A program made the translations under genes and the position numbers. The notes below the pieces were generated by a model, which was given only the letters and a program-made list of their open reading frames with translations, was not told the DNA's origin and made no database searches. Of a stretch of DNA of 64,000 bases, positions 46,479 to 59,192 are shown one piece after another. Positions within the stretch are counted from its first letter, which is position 1; each line of letters starts with the position of its first letter. Origin of the DNA: Dolomedes plantarius (lineage: Eukaryota; Arthropoda; Arachnida; Araneae; Dolomedidae); assembly GCA_907164885.2 (NCBI GenBank), contig OU015503.1, forward strand, positions 62,108,720 to 62,172,719, read 5' to 3'.

Positions 46479-49034
46479 GTGTGTGTGTGCACACACACAC
46501 ACATATATATATATATAATTTTTTTTGGTACGTGTGGGAATGAATGTATATATGGATGTATATATGCATGTAAGTATATCTGAGTATATTCATGTATGCA
46601 TTTATTCAGAGCATGTGTGTGTATTCATACATACATGTATGTCTCTATATATGCGTATATATTTTTGTATAGTGTGCGTAATTAATAACTCAACTTGAAT
46701 ATTTAAAATTAGATTTAAATACTTGAATATTTGTTTGCTTTAAAGGAGCTATTTCAACTTAAAAAAGCTGAACCTGTTTTAATAAGAAATGATTACAAAA
46801 ATGTAAGTTTCTTCAAAAAGTTTACACACATATATATTGTAGGCAATTAAATTGCCTTAGAACAATGGATGCATGCATGTGTTGGAGCAAGCAAGGAAGA
46901 CATAGCATTGGCCTTTAACATACATTTATTTGATAACGCACAAATTTCAATTAAAGTGTAATTGCTACTAGCACAAGATTCTCTTTCATATTAACATTTT
47001 TACATATGAGAACTCAGAAGCAGAGGCAAACTATATGGTCAAAGTAATTATTTTTAGAGTCTATGGGGAGGCACTTACTACAGCTGAAGTTTGCAGCGAT
47101 GAAAGATGGCATCGACGACAGGGACCCATAATCATGTCATGTATAGGAACATCTTAGCGGGTTACTGGCACTTCTCCTGGACTCTGAGGCAGTAGAGACT
47201 CTCTCTATCCTCTGAGCTCTAAGAAAAAAAGTCTGAGATCAATCTGGACCTCCTCTCCTATTCCTTTCGTACTTGGAGGGACTGTTGTCCGTTTACAGGG
47301 GGGGGGGCATTCTGGCCCACCCCTCCTTTTCATTTGGCAGTGGGCTGTTTTTCTTTCAGTAGTTGCTGCCCCAATTGGTTCCTTATTATACAGCCTCTGT
47401 CCATAGTCTACGAAGTACCTCCCCACCATAATTTTCATTTGCGATACAAGTTTGACCCTTATCATCTGAAGGTTTTACTGTGGGCCATAAAATAACGACC
47501 ATCCATCTTGCAATATTTATAGACTTTAGATCGCTATCACTGGCCACACCGACAGCTATTCTTCTATTACTTCCTGGTTTACAAGCCTCTATTTACCCCT
47601 GCCTGTGCAGCCTTTACAATAGATTCGTTATTGGCTACACACCGTGGGGAATTATACCATTCCGCTTCTAAAAATATTACACATATTTAACCTATGAAAC
47701 AGCTGTCTGTGAAAGTTTTAAGCGCGAAGATTATCAAATAACTACTATTATTGGGCTGAAACAAAAAGCTTACTTAAAAATAGATAACTAAAAAACATTG
47801 TTAAGAGCAAGCAATGTAACCGTTTATTACCGCATGCTACAGTCGGGAGTCGAAGATTACAAGATAAACATAAGGGTTGAGTTGTAGCTTGTCTGTTACA
47901 CAAGCTGTGTTGTAACTTACCACGACATTAAGTAATTCATTGCCGTTAAGTTTTAACGATATCAATGTAGAGGGACAAAATTTACAACATCTGCAGCTGC
48001 ACATCAGGTTTGTGTAAATCTTGATTACTTCATTCAGTTATATACATGCTGCATCCGAAATTTTCCGTAAATTCAAAGAGTTTTCTCCATTGAAGAGAAG
48101 TTTTTTCTATGTTAAAGAGTTTTAAAAGGCAAATCTCAAAAACGTTTTTTATTTGTCTCTTGACGTCACTGGATATAGTGGTCTTACTGGTTACTACTGT
48201 TGGCCCCAAGCCTTTTAAGTTATTTCGCATTTGAGACTCAATTTCAATTAGTTTTTCACTTACTCTTCAAGAGTTATTAAACTCACAAAATACTATTTAC
48301 CTCGAGCACAAAGCCAAGAGTGATCTTAAAGGAAACCCTGTATCTCTGGCTGATAAGGAAGTTAAATTTGTCCCGTTGCTGATTGCTTTAATGGCAGTGT
48401 AAGTATTCGATACTTATCACAGTTTTCCATGAATCAAATGTAACTACGATTGAGTTCCGCTTCGAGAGTAGCATATCAAAGGCATTTCCCTAATTAGTCA
48501 TCGGTTATTTACTCTTGCCAGTTATTGTTTGTTCCGTATCACGTGTCGCCAAACAAACCTCTCTGAAAAGTACTTTGTACCACCGGAAATTTTCTTATTG
48601 TAGCTTTTGCTGTCAATTCTCGCCATATGAATTCGCCAATTTGATCTGATGCTTATAAAAGCTCCCTCTTCTCTTTCAAATTCTTGTCGCATTATCTCGT
48701 CATAGAAAACTGCTATAATTCATGGAGTGTTTCAAGCTCATTGGAGGGATGAGAAAAAATTTAATTATGTCTTTTACAGAAACCGAGTTATTTCATGGAG
48801 TTTCCACAAGCTCATTGACAGGCATAGTGAAATTTTATTTATTTATATATTTAACGCCAGAATGAACTTAAACAATAGACTCATTACATTAGACATTAAA
48901 AAATACAGTTACACAATCACGAATAAGAACATCAAGGAAAAACATTAGGTTTACAGGCATTATCAGTTACAGAAATAAGCTCAGGGGAGGGGCTTAGGGT
49001 ACAACTCACGCTGCTACCTCGTTCATGGTTCAGC

Positions 49035-49094
<60 letters not shown>
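46479..49094. other. 2.6 kb without recognised genes
   Basis: Starts with (TG)n/(CA)n/(TA)n and TATG-rich simple sequence to about 46,680. A minus frame of 86 codons (47,205-47,465; VGRYFVDYGQRLYNKEPIG) is the most protein-like stretch but matches no family I know. Ends in (TA)n at 49,037-49,094. Confidence 0.4.
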
Positions 49095-49098
<4 letters not shown>

Positions 49099-49457
49099 AA
49101 ATCGTTTATAAGAACATCCAGGGGACTTTAAAAACCGGTTCTTATAATCCATAGTTTTTATATCCGATAGATAACTTACAACTGCTGGAAATATCAAATT
49201 CATTGTCACATAATTTCTATTTACACCTGAAACACGACGTTCAAAAATGGTTGAAAGGTTCAAGTTCAATCAAGGAAAAACACACTGCTCATTTTTATTT
49301 AAGTATGTATTTTTGAACTTTTTCAAATACATAGTTCTAAAAACGTTAAAAAGAAAAGTGAATAAAATTATGTATCTATTATGAATGTACATACATAATG
49401 CAATATTTTGTTTTTACATGTTTATTCATTTTCTGAAAAATAGTCAGTAATATTTGT

Positions 49458-50420
49458 TTATTTAGGTTTTTTTTTTTGTAAATGAAAATAATTTTTGGCT
49501 ATCGCAACAAGTTCTTTGGCAGCTTTTTTTATTGCATCCTTCACAATATCGTCATTGCAAGCTAGAAATTTATTTAAACTATTGATTGCTGAAAACATTT
49601 CTTTTAAACTCGGACAAGGAAACTCGTTTAAAAAATCTTCTGAACTGGCACTATCGTCAATATCATCATCTCTGCCAGAAATCTCTGCATTTACGCCTGC
49701 AACAATATCTTCATCCTTTACATTCCCATGAGTTGCAAGAACCAAATCTATGTCTTCATATTCCTGAAGTGAATCTTGTTTAGTTGGCAAATCTCGAACC
49801 CAGTCTTGAAGTGTTTCATCTCTAGCGTCTTGAGTTTAAAAAATGGGAGGATTTTGAACCCTAAGAAAACCAGTAGGCAGGAAACAATTCGATTTTTTTT
49901 GATTGAATATTGAAGATTTCATGGTCTTCATAACCTTCTCTTAACGTAGTCCAAACGGTTTTAAGCCAGTCATCAGAAACTCCTGTTTGCACGGCGGTCA
50001 GGCGCTGGCCGAATGGCTAGGGCGCTGGCGTACGGTTCAGATCCTGTGGGTTCGAGTCCACTGTTGGCATGACTGTTTGTAGCCATTCGGAATCGGCTTT
50101 AAACTATAGGTCCCGGTCAAATTAGCCCTCGTGTAGCAAAAAAGTTGACCGTAGCGCTCCAAACCAAACCAAACCAAACCATACCAAATCTGGTGGCACG
50201 GCCTTTGATTCTCCCGAACACAATGGAATGCCTCTCCCGAAATCTCTGGATCCACGAAGTTGAAGAAGCGAAATAATGTTTTTAAAGAGCTTCGCAAATT
50301 AATTTGCTTTTGCTTGCAAAATCGGTCCGATTAGGGAAATGTTGGCACTCCTTTGAATCTTAAACCAATGCAAAAGAGCTTCTTCTATGTCAGCATGTGG
50401 ACTTTTTTGAAGTTTCTTAA
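49458..50420 (-). pseudogene. Tigger transposase relic without DDE core
   Basis: On the minus strand a CENP-B-type helix-turn-helix segment (EEALLHWFKIQRSANISLIG, GPILQ) starts near 50,400. After an in-frame TAA it continues through GESKAVQTGVSDDWLKTVW and EGYEDHEIFN. Here the catalytic core should begin with an Asp-containing motif, but sequence jumps to the C-terminal tail (WVRDLPTKQDSLQEYEDIDL, 49,830 onward, to the stop at 49,458). This is a deletion of the nuclease domain. The SINE splits the GESKAVQTG segment, which reads perfectly when it is removed. Confidence 0.82.
49995..50195 (+). mobile_element. tRNA-derived SINE, copy B
   Basis: The head carries an A box (TGGCCGAATGG, 50,007-50,017) and a B box (GGGTTCGAGTCC, 50,048-50,059). 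The body shares TTTGTAGCCATTCGGAATCG with copy A. The 3' end has a (CCAAA)n-type tail. Flanking GCACGG at 49,989-49,994 and 50,196-50,201 is the target duplication, and its removal restores the Tigger reading frame. Confidence 0.9.
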
Positions 50421-50696
50421 TTTTAGTCCGTTTTTTTAGATAAAAAATGGATAAAACGGTTGAAGAACAACGTGCTGCTACTTCCCAATTAACATGTTCT
50501 TATAAGAGATTTATTTTTCCAGAAACAAATTAATTTTAAGTCACTAAAAGCGATATGTTCTTATTAACGATGTCATTATAACCGGATTTTATATCCATCA
50601 TTACACATGAGAATTAGCAGGGAACTAATAATTCCGTTCCTTTAAGCGATATGTTTTTATAACCGGTGTTCTTATAAACAGATTTTACTGTATATA

Positions 50697-51689
50697 CACT
50701 GCTGGCCACTGTAAATGCAACACCCTGAAGGAAACATGCAAATAACATGAAATTTACAACATGCATTAGCGGAGGTGAGATATGCAAATGATTAGAATTT
50801 CAGCGCAGACGCACATCACGCGCGCCTGTGGCGCCGCTTCAAAGCGCTATTTAAGGCTTGGAGATTTCGACGATTTCATGTTCGGCAATTGTGTTTTTCT
50901 TGTGGTTTTTTCAAAAAAACGATCAATTATGCCTCGTCGAAAACAGCGATCACCTTTTGATCAAGTATCCGAGTTCGACAGAGGAAGGACAGTGGCCTAC
51001 CGAGATTGTGGATTATCTTTCAGGAAAATCGGTAGTCGTGTTGGACGAAACCAAACAACTGTAATGCGGATATGTGATCGTTGGATGCAGGAGGGTACGA
51101 CGGACCGGCGTGTTCGATCGCATCCACCTCAGCGCACCACTTCACGTGATGACAGGCAAATTGTGCGCATGGCAGTGACGGATCGCTCAGTCACACCACG
51201 AACCAGTTGTCCTTCCTTACCTTCAGGGCTTGCCCACAGTCATATTTCAACAGGATAATGCGCGACCACACATGGCACGCATTGTCCAACGGTTCTTCGT
51301 CAAGCGCCAGATTGAATTGCTTCCCTGGCCGCCTCGCTCTCCGGATCTTTCGCCGATAGAAAACATGTGGTCCATGGTTGCTCTACGATTGACCCAGATT
51401 CCATCTCCAGCTGCCACAGCAGATCAACTTTGGCAACGTGTGGAAGCTGCTTGGTCTGCTGTACCCCAAGAACTCATCCAAAGTCTCTTTGAATCAATGC
51501 CGAGGCGTGTGGCAGCGGTGATCTCCAACAATGGCGGCTACTCTGGCTACTGATTTTGGCAGGAACCACACTTCACAGAAGTCTATAAATTTAATCATTT
51601 GATACTTGGTCAACATGTTATCTACAAAATAAATTTTGTTGTGATATCTCTTGTCTTTCTTGGTGTTGCAATTTGGGTGGCCAGCAGTG
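50697..51689 (+). mobile_element. Tc1-like element, copy 2 (internal deletion)
   Basis: It has the same ends and TA flanks as copy 1 but is 993 bp: 414 bp corresponding to 33,569-33,982 are missing. The junction at 51,203-51,205 is CCA, present at both breakpoints in copy 1. Outside the deletion the two copies are nearly identical. Confidence 0.95.
50930..51553 (+). pseudogene. Deleted Tc1-like transposase
   Basis: MPRRKQRSPFDQVSEFDRGR begins an intact N-terminal DNA-binding segment to about 51,205. The deletion then removes the second helix-turn-helix end and the first catalytic Asp, and shifts frame. The second Asp (FQQDNARPHMA) and Glu (SPIENMW) remain in the other frame to 51,553. A DNA-binding domain without nuclease could in principle act as a repressor (inference). 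Confidence 0.92.
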
Positions 51690-51877
51690 TATATATATAT
51701 ATATATATATATTTATTTATTTATGTATGTATATATGTAATATATATATATATTTATGTATCATATATGTATATATACAGGTGGTTATTAAAATAATGGA
51801 AACCCCTATCAATATTAGTGGTGTTTATGAATGTGCTTTGTATTCCTTAAAAAACAAGTCTGGCTACCGGTATTTTT

Positions 51878-52352
51878 TTACCATGTTTTTATTAACTTGC
51901 TTTCTTGTGTGTTTGTACAGTACAAATCTTGCAATCGATTTTTAACTAACTTCCCGACTAGCTAGACATTTTAAACTTTTAGAATAGCTCAGTACACGAT
52001 GACAATGCATTTTTAAATACTTTTAGCCATCTTTAAGCAGAATTAAATTAATTTTCAGTTATTTTCAATCATTTTTGTTTTGTAGACTGGTGCAGCCATC
52101 TATTGGCCGGAAAGGGAACTAGTCAAATGCAACAAGCCAAACAAGTCAAATGCAAGTTAACTTCCAAATAACTTCATTTTCTTTCAAGTTGATGGGATAA
52201 TTCATCAAAAATTTTTTAAAAAGTATTTATTAATACATAGAAACATAAAAGTATACATAAAAGTATTTATTAATACATAGTCAAGTTTATATGATTCAAC
52301 AGAAAATTTAAAAGCATGGTATATAAAAAGTCTTTTTATCTTGTAATTATTA
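51878..52352 (-). repeat. Inverted dispersed copy of the foldback-arm unit
   Basis: Reverse complement of 31,990-32,447, including the extra segment missing from the foldback arms (TGGTGCAGCCATCT). It lies between the left end and the transposase of the 51,778 element, so it inserted there. Confidence 0.82.
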
Positions 52353-52479
52353 TATAATACAGTGTATGTATTATTCTACTGTCAGGTAGCAGTAATGAAG
52401 CTAAGGGCATCTTGCTTTTGGGGGAAACAGCGTAAAATGTTAGACCTTGCGAAAAGAGCAAATTGTTGAAGCATGTTTA

Positions 52480-53294
52480 AATTGGGGTATCTGTTACTGC
52501 AACCCCCAGACTAATGGGTATTTTTCGAGCTATGGTATCGAAAGTCATGATAGCATACAGAGTGCACGGAAAAACACCCTTTGCCAAACAGAATAGTGGA
52601 CGGAAGGGAGAGCTAAGTGCAAGAGACGGGCGAGGTATTGAAGCGGATTGTGACACGAAGAAAGAAAACAAATTCTACTAAAATGACCGAAGAGCTCAAA
52701 CGGCATCTGCATGTTCCGGTATCAACCATCAGAGGTAGAAGGGAACTTCACAAAGAAAGCATTTACGGAAAAGTAGCTATTCCCAAACCACTCGTAATAG
52801 ATGCCAATGCAAAATATCGCCCCAATGTTGCCACGAGCTCAAATCCTGGTCCAGTAATATGTCGAAAAACGGCATTTGGTCAGAGAATTATATTTCACAT
52901 TGTTCCTCGCAACAGGACGTACGTATATCTGGAGAACACCTACACAAGCGTAAGATTCTGGCTGTCTCACCTTAACTGTCAATCATGGAGATGGATCTAT
53001 CAGGGTTTGGGATGGCATCTCATGGTTTTCATCAGGCCCTATTGTAATCCTAAATGGGAGATTGAATCGGAAGGACTATGTCGAAATTTTAGCTCACTAG
53101 TCCATCCTATGGTGCAAACATTTTTTCTTGCAGGAGATGGCGTTCTCCAGGATGATAATACCCCTATACATACAGCTAAATCTATCAAGTATTGGTATGA
53201 AGATCTTGAAAAGGATGTCCAATACCTTATCTACCCATGTACAATCCCCCCGACTATAAAACATCCAACCACTGTGATCTGTATAAACAGATAG
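52480..53294 (+). pseudogene. Degenerate Tc1-like transposase
   Basis: Pieces in at least two frames match Tc1 proteins: GKTPFAKQNSGRKGELSARD, then LKRIVTRRKKTNSTKM, RRELHKESIYGKVAIPKPL and, near 53,150, VLQDDNTPIHTAKSIKYW with the second catalytic Asp. The first catalytic Asp and final Glu motifs are not recognisable. More decayed than the other Tc1 copies here. Confidence 0.78.
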
Positions 53295-53508
53295 ATAAAG
53301 GTATCTATACCCACCACAGCATCTCTAAAGGAACTTTCATGATTTTTCTCTGAAGCAATGGTATAGTATATTCTTAACAACTATTTATGACTTGTATAAT
53401 CCAATTTCAAGGTGAATCAGGTGGTATTGTATAACAAAGGTGATTCTGCCCGGTATTAATAAAGGTTTTCTTGATGTTTCTTAGTGTTTCCATTATTTTG
53501 ATAACCAC

Positions 53509-54340
<832 letters not shown>

Positions 54341-54347
54341 ATTCAGA

Positions 54348-54478
54348 ATGGCAAGTACACCGAAGACGTACAGAAAGCTCGTGGTTCGAAAGTTAACCAC
54401 TGATTTCCGAGCAGCCGTCTCCATAGAAACAGTTGATATGTGCCAACCGAAAGATGAAGAAATCTGTGTCAAAAACAA
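54348..54478 (+). CDS. First coding exon of a prostaglandin reductase 3 (ZADH2)-like gene
   Basis: The ATG at 54,348 opens 43 codons plus two bases, ending at a donor (CAA|GTAAGG, GT at 54,479-54,480). A pyrimidine-rich acceptor (TTTCTTTATAATTCAG) ends one base before the ATG, so a 5' UTR exon probably lies upstream. The peptide (YRKLVVRKLTTDFRAAVSIE, then EICVKNK in phase) resembles the N-terminus of vertebrate PTGR3/ZADH2 (KLVV.RL...FR.AV ... VRNRF), a zinc-free medium-chain NADPH reductase of 15-keto-prostaglandins. No later exon (expected F(V/I)G(V/I)NASDIN) was found downstream, so the intron would exceed 9.5 kb and is filled with mobile DNA. The match is short and from memory. Confidence 0.6.
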
Positions 54479-54939
54479 GTAAGGATATCTATCAAATACT
54501 ACACAACATATAGTATCGGTGAAAATTTCGAAAGATCGAACCTTCTTTCTTTTATGTAAATTTTGAGATGAGGACGAACTAAATTACGATTTCAGAAGTT
54601 TGTTAAAATAATGAGTTAATAATGTTACTTAATTGTTCGACTGTACTCAAAGCTGCCTTTTTGAAGTCTCTTTTCTCCTAGTTTCACTGTTTTCTCACCA
54701 AATGATGTAACACATTTATCTGCAACACAGACTTCACATTTCACATTTTTTTTAATCGGAAAAACTGAGAGTTTTGAATCTACAATGGCAACAATAATGT
54801 TCACTATTGGTTTTAAAAGTCAGTCAGGATTCGTCTTGCTTTCTTCCTTTCTTTGTATATTTGTCTGTAAAAGTAGAAGGTATTAGGATTTTAATTGAGG
54901 TATAATTTCGAAAAATATTTTTTTATTAACTCCTTCTCA

Positions 54940-55960
54940 AATTTTATCTCTTTGTTCTCATATAATTCTCTATTGAGTGAAAATATAGAACGCGTAATTA
55001 TCAACATCATACGAATATGTAATTTGCTGCAGCTTCATAGTTTTCATTACATTCGACTTAGTTTTACGAGGACGAATGAAAAAAAAATATAACTCTGTAT
55101 GTGGAGAAAATATAGTAAGCATAAAAATCAACTTCATACGTCTATAAAATATGTTACAACTTCATACGTATCGTTGCATTACACTCGCATTTTTATTAAT
55201 CGTCCTCATATAACTGTCTATATGGAGAATATATAGAACACATAATTTTCAACTTTATTGTTTAAGTAATCTGTTACAAGTTCATACGTATGGTGACATT
55301 ACACTCGCATTTAATTTTTCTCCTATAACTTTCTATTCAAAGGAAATATAGAACACATAATTTTCAACTGCTTAAGTTTCGTTACATTAAACCCACATTT
55401 TTTTCAAACGTCCTCCCATCACTTTCTTTTCTGAGAAAGTATAGAACACATAATTATCAACCCCATAAGTTTCGTTACATTACACTCGCATTTTTTATCC
55501 AATCGTCCTCCCATAACTTTCTATACTGAGAAAGTGTAGAACACACAATTATCAACTCCATAAGATTCGTTACATTACACTCACATTTCTTTTTTCAATC
55601 GTCCTCCCATAACTTTCTATACTGAGAAAGTATAGAACACATAATTATCAACTCCATAAGTTTCGTTACATTACACTCACATTTCTTTTTTTAATCGTCC
55701 TCCCATAACTTTCTATACTGAGAAAGTATAGAACACATAATTATCAACTCCATAAGTTTCGTTACATTACACTCATTTCTTTTTTCAATCGTCCTACCAT
55801 AACTTTCATAACTTTCTATACCGAGAAAGTACAGAACACATAATTTTCAACTCCATAAGTTTAGTTACATTACTTTCGTGTTTTTTTTATTTTTCAATCG
55901 TCCTCGTACAGCTCTATTTGCAGAGAAATTATAGAACAAATTATTATGCTTCATACTTTT
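54940..55960. repeat. About 98 bp tandem array, ten copies
   Basis: The anchor TATAGAACACATAATTATCA and its variants recur at about 54,985, 55,110, 55,230, 55,345, 55,433, 55,533, 55,631, 55,729, 55,828 and 55,927. The central units (spacing 98-100 bp) are the most alike. Each holds GAGAAAGTATAGAACAC, CCATAAGTTTCGTTACATTA and TCGTCCTCCCATAACTTTCT. Similar sequence reappears at about 57,345-57,400, beyond the 56,193 transposon, which therefore probably inserted into the array's edge. It lies inside the putative intron. Confidence 0.92.
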
Positions 55961-56192
55961 ATGTATAATTATTCTAATCTAAACATCTATCTCTTTGATG
56001 TTTTTGGCCCCTTGATCATGAAGATATTTTAATTATTGTGTAAGGAATATAATTTCGTGATTTGTGTACTTAAATGGTTACTGTCTAGTTCATTTAAGTG
56101 AATAAAATTGGTTTTGCGTCAGGCATGTCCTAGTTATCTCTCTTCTTTTGAAACACGGTGACTTGAGCCAAGGAAACATTTCTAAACATATA

Positions 56193-57306
56193 CAGGGTGT
56201 TTAAAAAAGAATGACCGGATTTGAAATGAGTATATTATGAAAAATGTTGGACATGTAAAATAAAATTAATTTTAAGTTTCTATGGCTAAAGTTTTTTTAC
56301 AAACCAAATTAAAGGTGCTCAATATGCCCGCCTTTGGATGCACGACATATGTCTGTACGGTAGGCAAATGTGTCCCAAACTTTTCGAGCATGTCTGTATA
56401 CACTGCTTCCACGGCTGTTATACATACACAGACAACCCGTGTCTTGGAATTGTTTATACCATCGCCTAATGCTCTGATAGGTAGGAACTTCAATCTACCA
56501 GGATTTTGTAGACGAAAATTACGCTGAACAGTGGAACTTCAATCTACCAGGATTTTGTAGACGAAAATTACGCTGAACAGTGGAACTTCAATCTACCAGG
56601 ATTTTGTAGACGAAAATTACGCTGAACAGTGAAATTTCAATCTACCGGGATTTTGTAGACGAAAATTACGTTGAACTGTGAAACTTCAATCTACCAGCGT
56701 TTTGCAGACGAAAATTACGCTGAACAGTTGAACTTCAATCTACCAGGATTTTGTAGACGAAAATTACGCTGAACAATGGAACTTCAATCTACCATGGTTT
56801 TGTAGACGAAAATTACGCTGAACAGTGGAATTCAATCTACCAGGATTTTGTAGATGAAAATTACGCTGAACAGTGAAACTTCAATCTACCAGCGTTTTGC
56901 AGACGAAAATTACGCTGAACAGTTGAACTTCAATCTACCAGGATTTTGTAGACGAAAATTACGCTGAACAATGGAACTTCATTTTACCAGGATTTTGTTG
57001 ACGAAAATTACGCTGAACAGTGGAACTTCAATCTACCAGGGTTTTGTAGACGAAAATTACGCTGAACAGTGGTTACGGACTCACATTTCGCAAAGCGTAG
57101 AACACAAAACTATTTTTGTTGTGCAGTCTCCATCTTTACAGACACTGAAGTGGCGGGGGAAGGAACATCGTTACCGCTACTTGTCGGCAACTGCGAGAAA
57201 CTCGAGATTTCCCTCTTTCTGCCTATACAATATTCCATCAAAACGGATTAAAAGATGAATAGTTATGATTTTTTTAAAATCGGATGATTATTTTTGAAAC
57301 ACCCTG
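56193..57306 (-). mobile_element. Mariner-like element with DUF4817 transposase and minisatellite
   Basis: Flanked by TA, with terminal repeats CAGGGTGTTT(A/C)AAAA. The minus strand encodes a DUF4817-type N-terminal domain (FCVLRFAKCESVTTVQRNF, near 57,060-57,120, preceded by an in-frame stop). A 49 bp array follows, and a C-terminal piece lies at 56,272-56,493. The element is about 1.1 kb and its catalytic region is absent. Confidence 0.82.
56485..57075. repeat. 49 bp minisatellite, twelve copies
   Basis: Units of exactly 49 bp (GAACTTCAATCTACCAGGAT, then TTTGTAGACGAAAATTACGC, then TGAACAGTG) start at 56,485, 56,534, 56,583 and onward. Read on the minus strand one unit encodes TTVQRNFRLQNPGRLKF, continuing the DUF4817 domain, so the array arose from transposase coding DNA. 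Confidence 0.96.
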
Positions 57307-57435
57307 TATATTTATAAACTTACACTATCATCTTTTTATAATTTTCTACAGATAAATATCTCTAAAGTGAAATTATGGAGCACATGTTATCAGTTCAATA
57401 CGGTTATGTATAATCTACTTAAGGAGACTCTAGGC

Positions 57436-59143
57436 CAAGGATTCTTAACGGGGTAAAGGTGGACCCCTTGGGGTCGATGAAAGCTTATAAAAGGTCTATA
57501 GTATTCCAGGGGTCTACTGGGGGTTTGATAAATTTTTCTGTTTTAAAATTTAACTAGTTGGTACCCGTCAAAACATGACGGCTAGATAGTAAATAAATGT
57601 ACAAATACACAAATTATACTCACCACATCATTGCCAAATGTTGAAAATCATAATAATGCGCAGAAACAAATTAATGTGTTTAAGCGGCCTCGTGCTTAGT
57701 GAGTATCTAAAGCCAGATTTAAAAATGTCACTGAGCATGCGCAGAAAGCAAATTTTTAATTGCAAATTATCGCTAATTAAACAGATCGAAATAAACAATT
57801 TCCACCAGGTTTAATCTTATATTTCACAAACATAATTATCGTAAAAATAAAAATGACAGAGAGAGATCTGGAGAGACTCCTCGGCATTGAAACATGTCAC
57901 TGAGTATGCGCAGAAACAGTGAGTTTCTAAAGCCAGATTGAAACATGCCACTGAGCATGCGCAGAAATCAAATTTTAATTGTAAATTATAGCTCATTAAT
58001 AAAAATTGCAGTTACAAAAACCAAATTTGACAAATCTACAGATTACAATCTTTCGTTTAAGTCCAAAATGAAGTAAGTAGATGCAGTAGTTTTCTCTCAC
58101 GGACTGCCCAAAAAGTCGGCTTAGCAACTTAAATATATAGATTTTTTAGGAATGTAATTATTAGATAATGTATAGAGAATAGCTCACTTCTAACCAGACT
58201 TGGGTGTATATAATTTGAAGTGGCACTCTAAATGAATTTGATACAAACACAGTTTATATATGAAACAATGTTTATTGAATTCGTTGCACATATAGAATTT
58301 GCTTTTACAGCAATAATCATACGTACTACTTGTACGGAATATATATTGGCATTCAATAAAAATAAACATTGCAATACTCACAAACTAGAGAGTCAAACCA
58401 GCAGTTCTGCCACGTAAACTTTTGGCCCCCCAAGCACTAGCGCCGGTTAACACCTGGAACTGCTTACCTCGTAGCTCCCTCTCGCAAAGGTTGTCTATGA
58501 ACTTTAACAACCTTTTTACTTAATGAAGCTGCATGGTATTTATACCAAGCGCGTATGCCGAAATTAGCATATCTCAAGCAGCTTCTTTAATTTATTCACT
58601 CAAAAGTTCGATTCTTGTGAATCGAATCTTACGTATACCTTACAAATGATATCCGTTTTATAATATGTATAGATGCAGATTTGCATAGGGCAGAGTGATC
58701 CACGCATCTAAAGTCGAATGTCATGACGCTTTTGTATATGCCTCGAATGCCGCCGTCGGCTTTTATTTGAATACCAACACTAGGCAGAATTGTGGAAATC
58801 CACTCACTGGACATTAAACAGCACATGGGGCATCCCGATTCAACCATGAGAAGCAGTTTCGTGTTTTTTTTTTCTCTTGGCGATGTTTGTGCAATTACAA
58901 TCTGTGTTTATGAGATCTTGCTTATACTTCTGAAATTAAAAAGGAAAATAGTGCAAAAATAATAAAGCATAAAACTAATGAACCACTTTTTCAAACTTTT
59001 TGTTCATATTCTTAGTCGAATTGTTATCTTTATGTATTTTATGTGCAATTATTAGTATTATAATTATGCTGGATGCTGTATATTTTAAAGAAAAATCATT
59101 TTTTTAAAACGGGTCGATGTAGGAAAAAGGTTGGGAACCTCTG
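57436..59143. mobile_element. hAT non-autonomous element containing a Helitron
   Basis: 8 bp duplications (CTCTAGGC at 57,428-57,435 and 59,144-59,151) flank ends reading CAAGGATTCTTAACG and, at the right, CAGAGGTTCCCAACC on the minus strand, a common hAT terminal pattern. Helitron C lies inside. Region 58,142-59,100 is unassigned. A 72-codon minus frame (58,629-58,847) is protein-like but unrecognised. Confidence 0.85.
57553..58141 (-). mobile_element. Helitron C (non-autonomous, 589 bp)
   Basis: On the minus strand it starts TCTATATATTTAAGTTGC (58,141) after A. It ends with hairpin CCGTCATGTTTTGACGG nine bases before CTAGT (57,553), followed by T. Inside, a segment of about 225 bp is duplicated (CACTGAGCATGCGCAGAAA at about 57,729 and 57,951). 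No coding. Confidence 0.82.
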
Positions 59144-59192
59144 CTCTAGGCAAAAGGTCGGCAACGAGGTAACCGCGGTGGATTTTTTTGAA

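Larger units (their letters stand above)
49095..50690 (-). mobile_element. Pogo/Tigger-like element, internally deleted
   Basis: Terminal inverted repeats contain GTTTATAAGAACA at both ends (right end CAGTAAAATCTGTTTATAAG on the minus strand) next to TA. The minus strand encodes the start and end of a Tigger transposase but not its centre. A SINE (49,995-50,195) is nested inside. Confidence 0.82.

Noticed and set aside
47205..47465. 86-codon minus frame as a host exon
   Set aside because: Protein-like composition but no family recognised, and no clear splice signals; left as unassigned.
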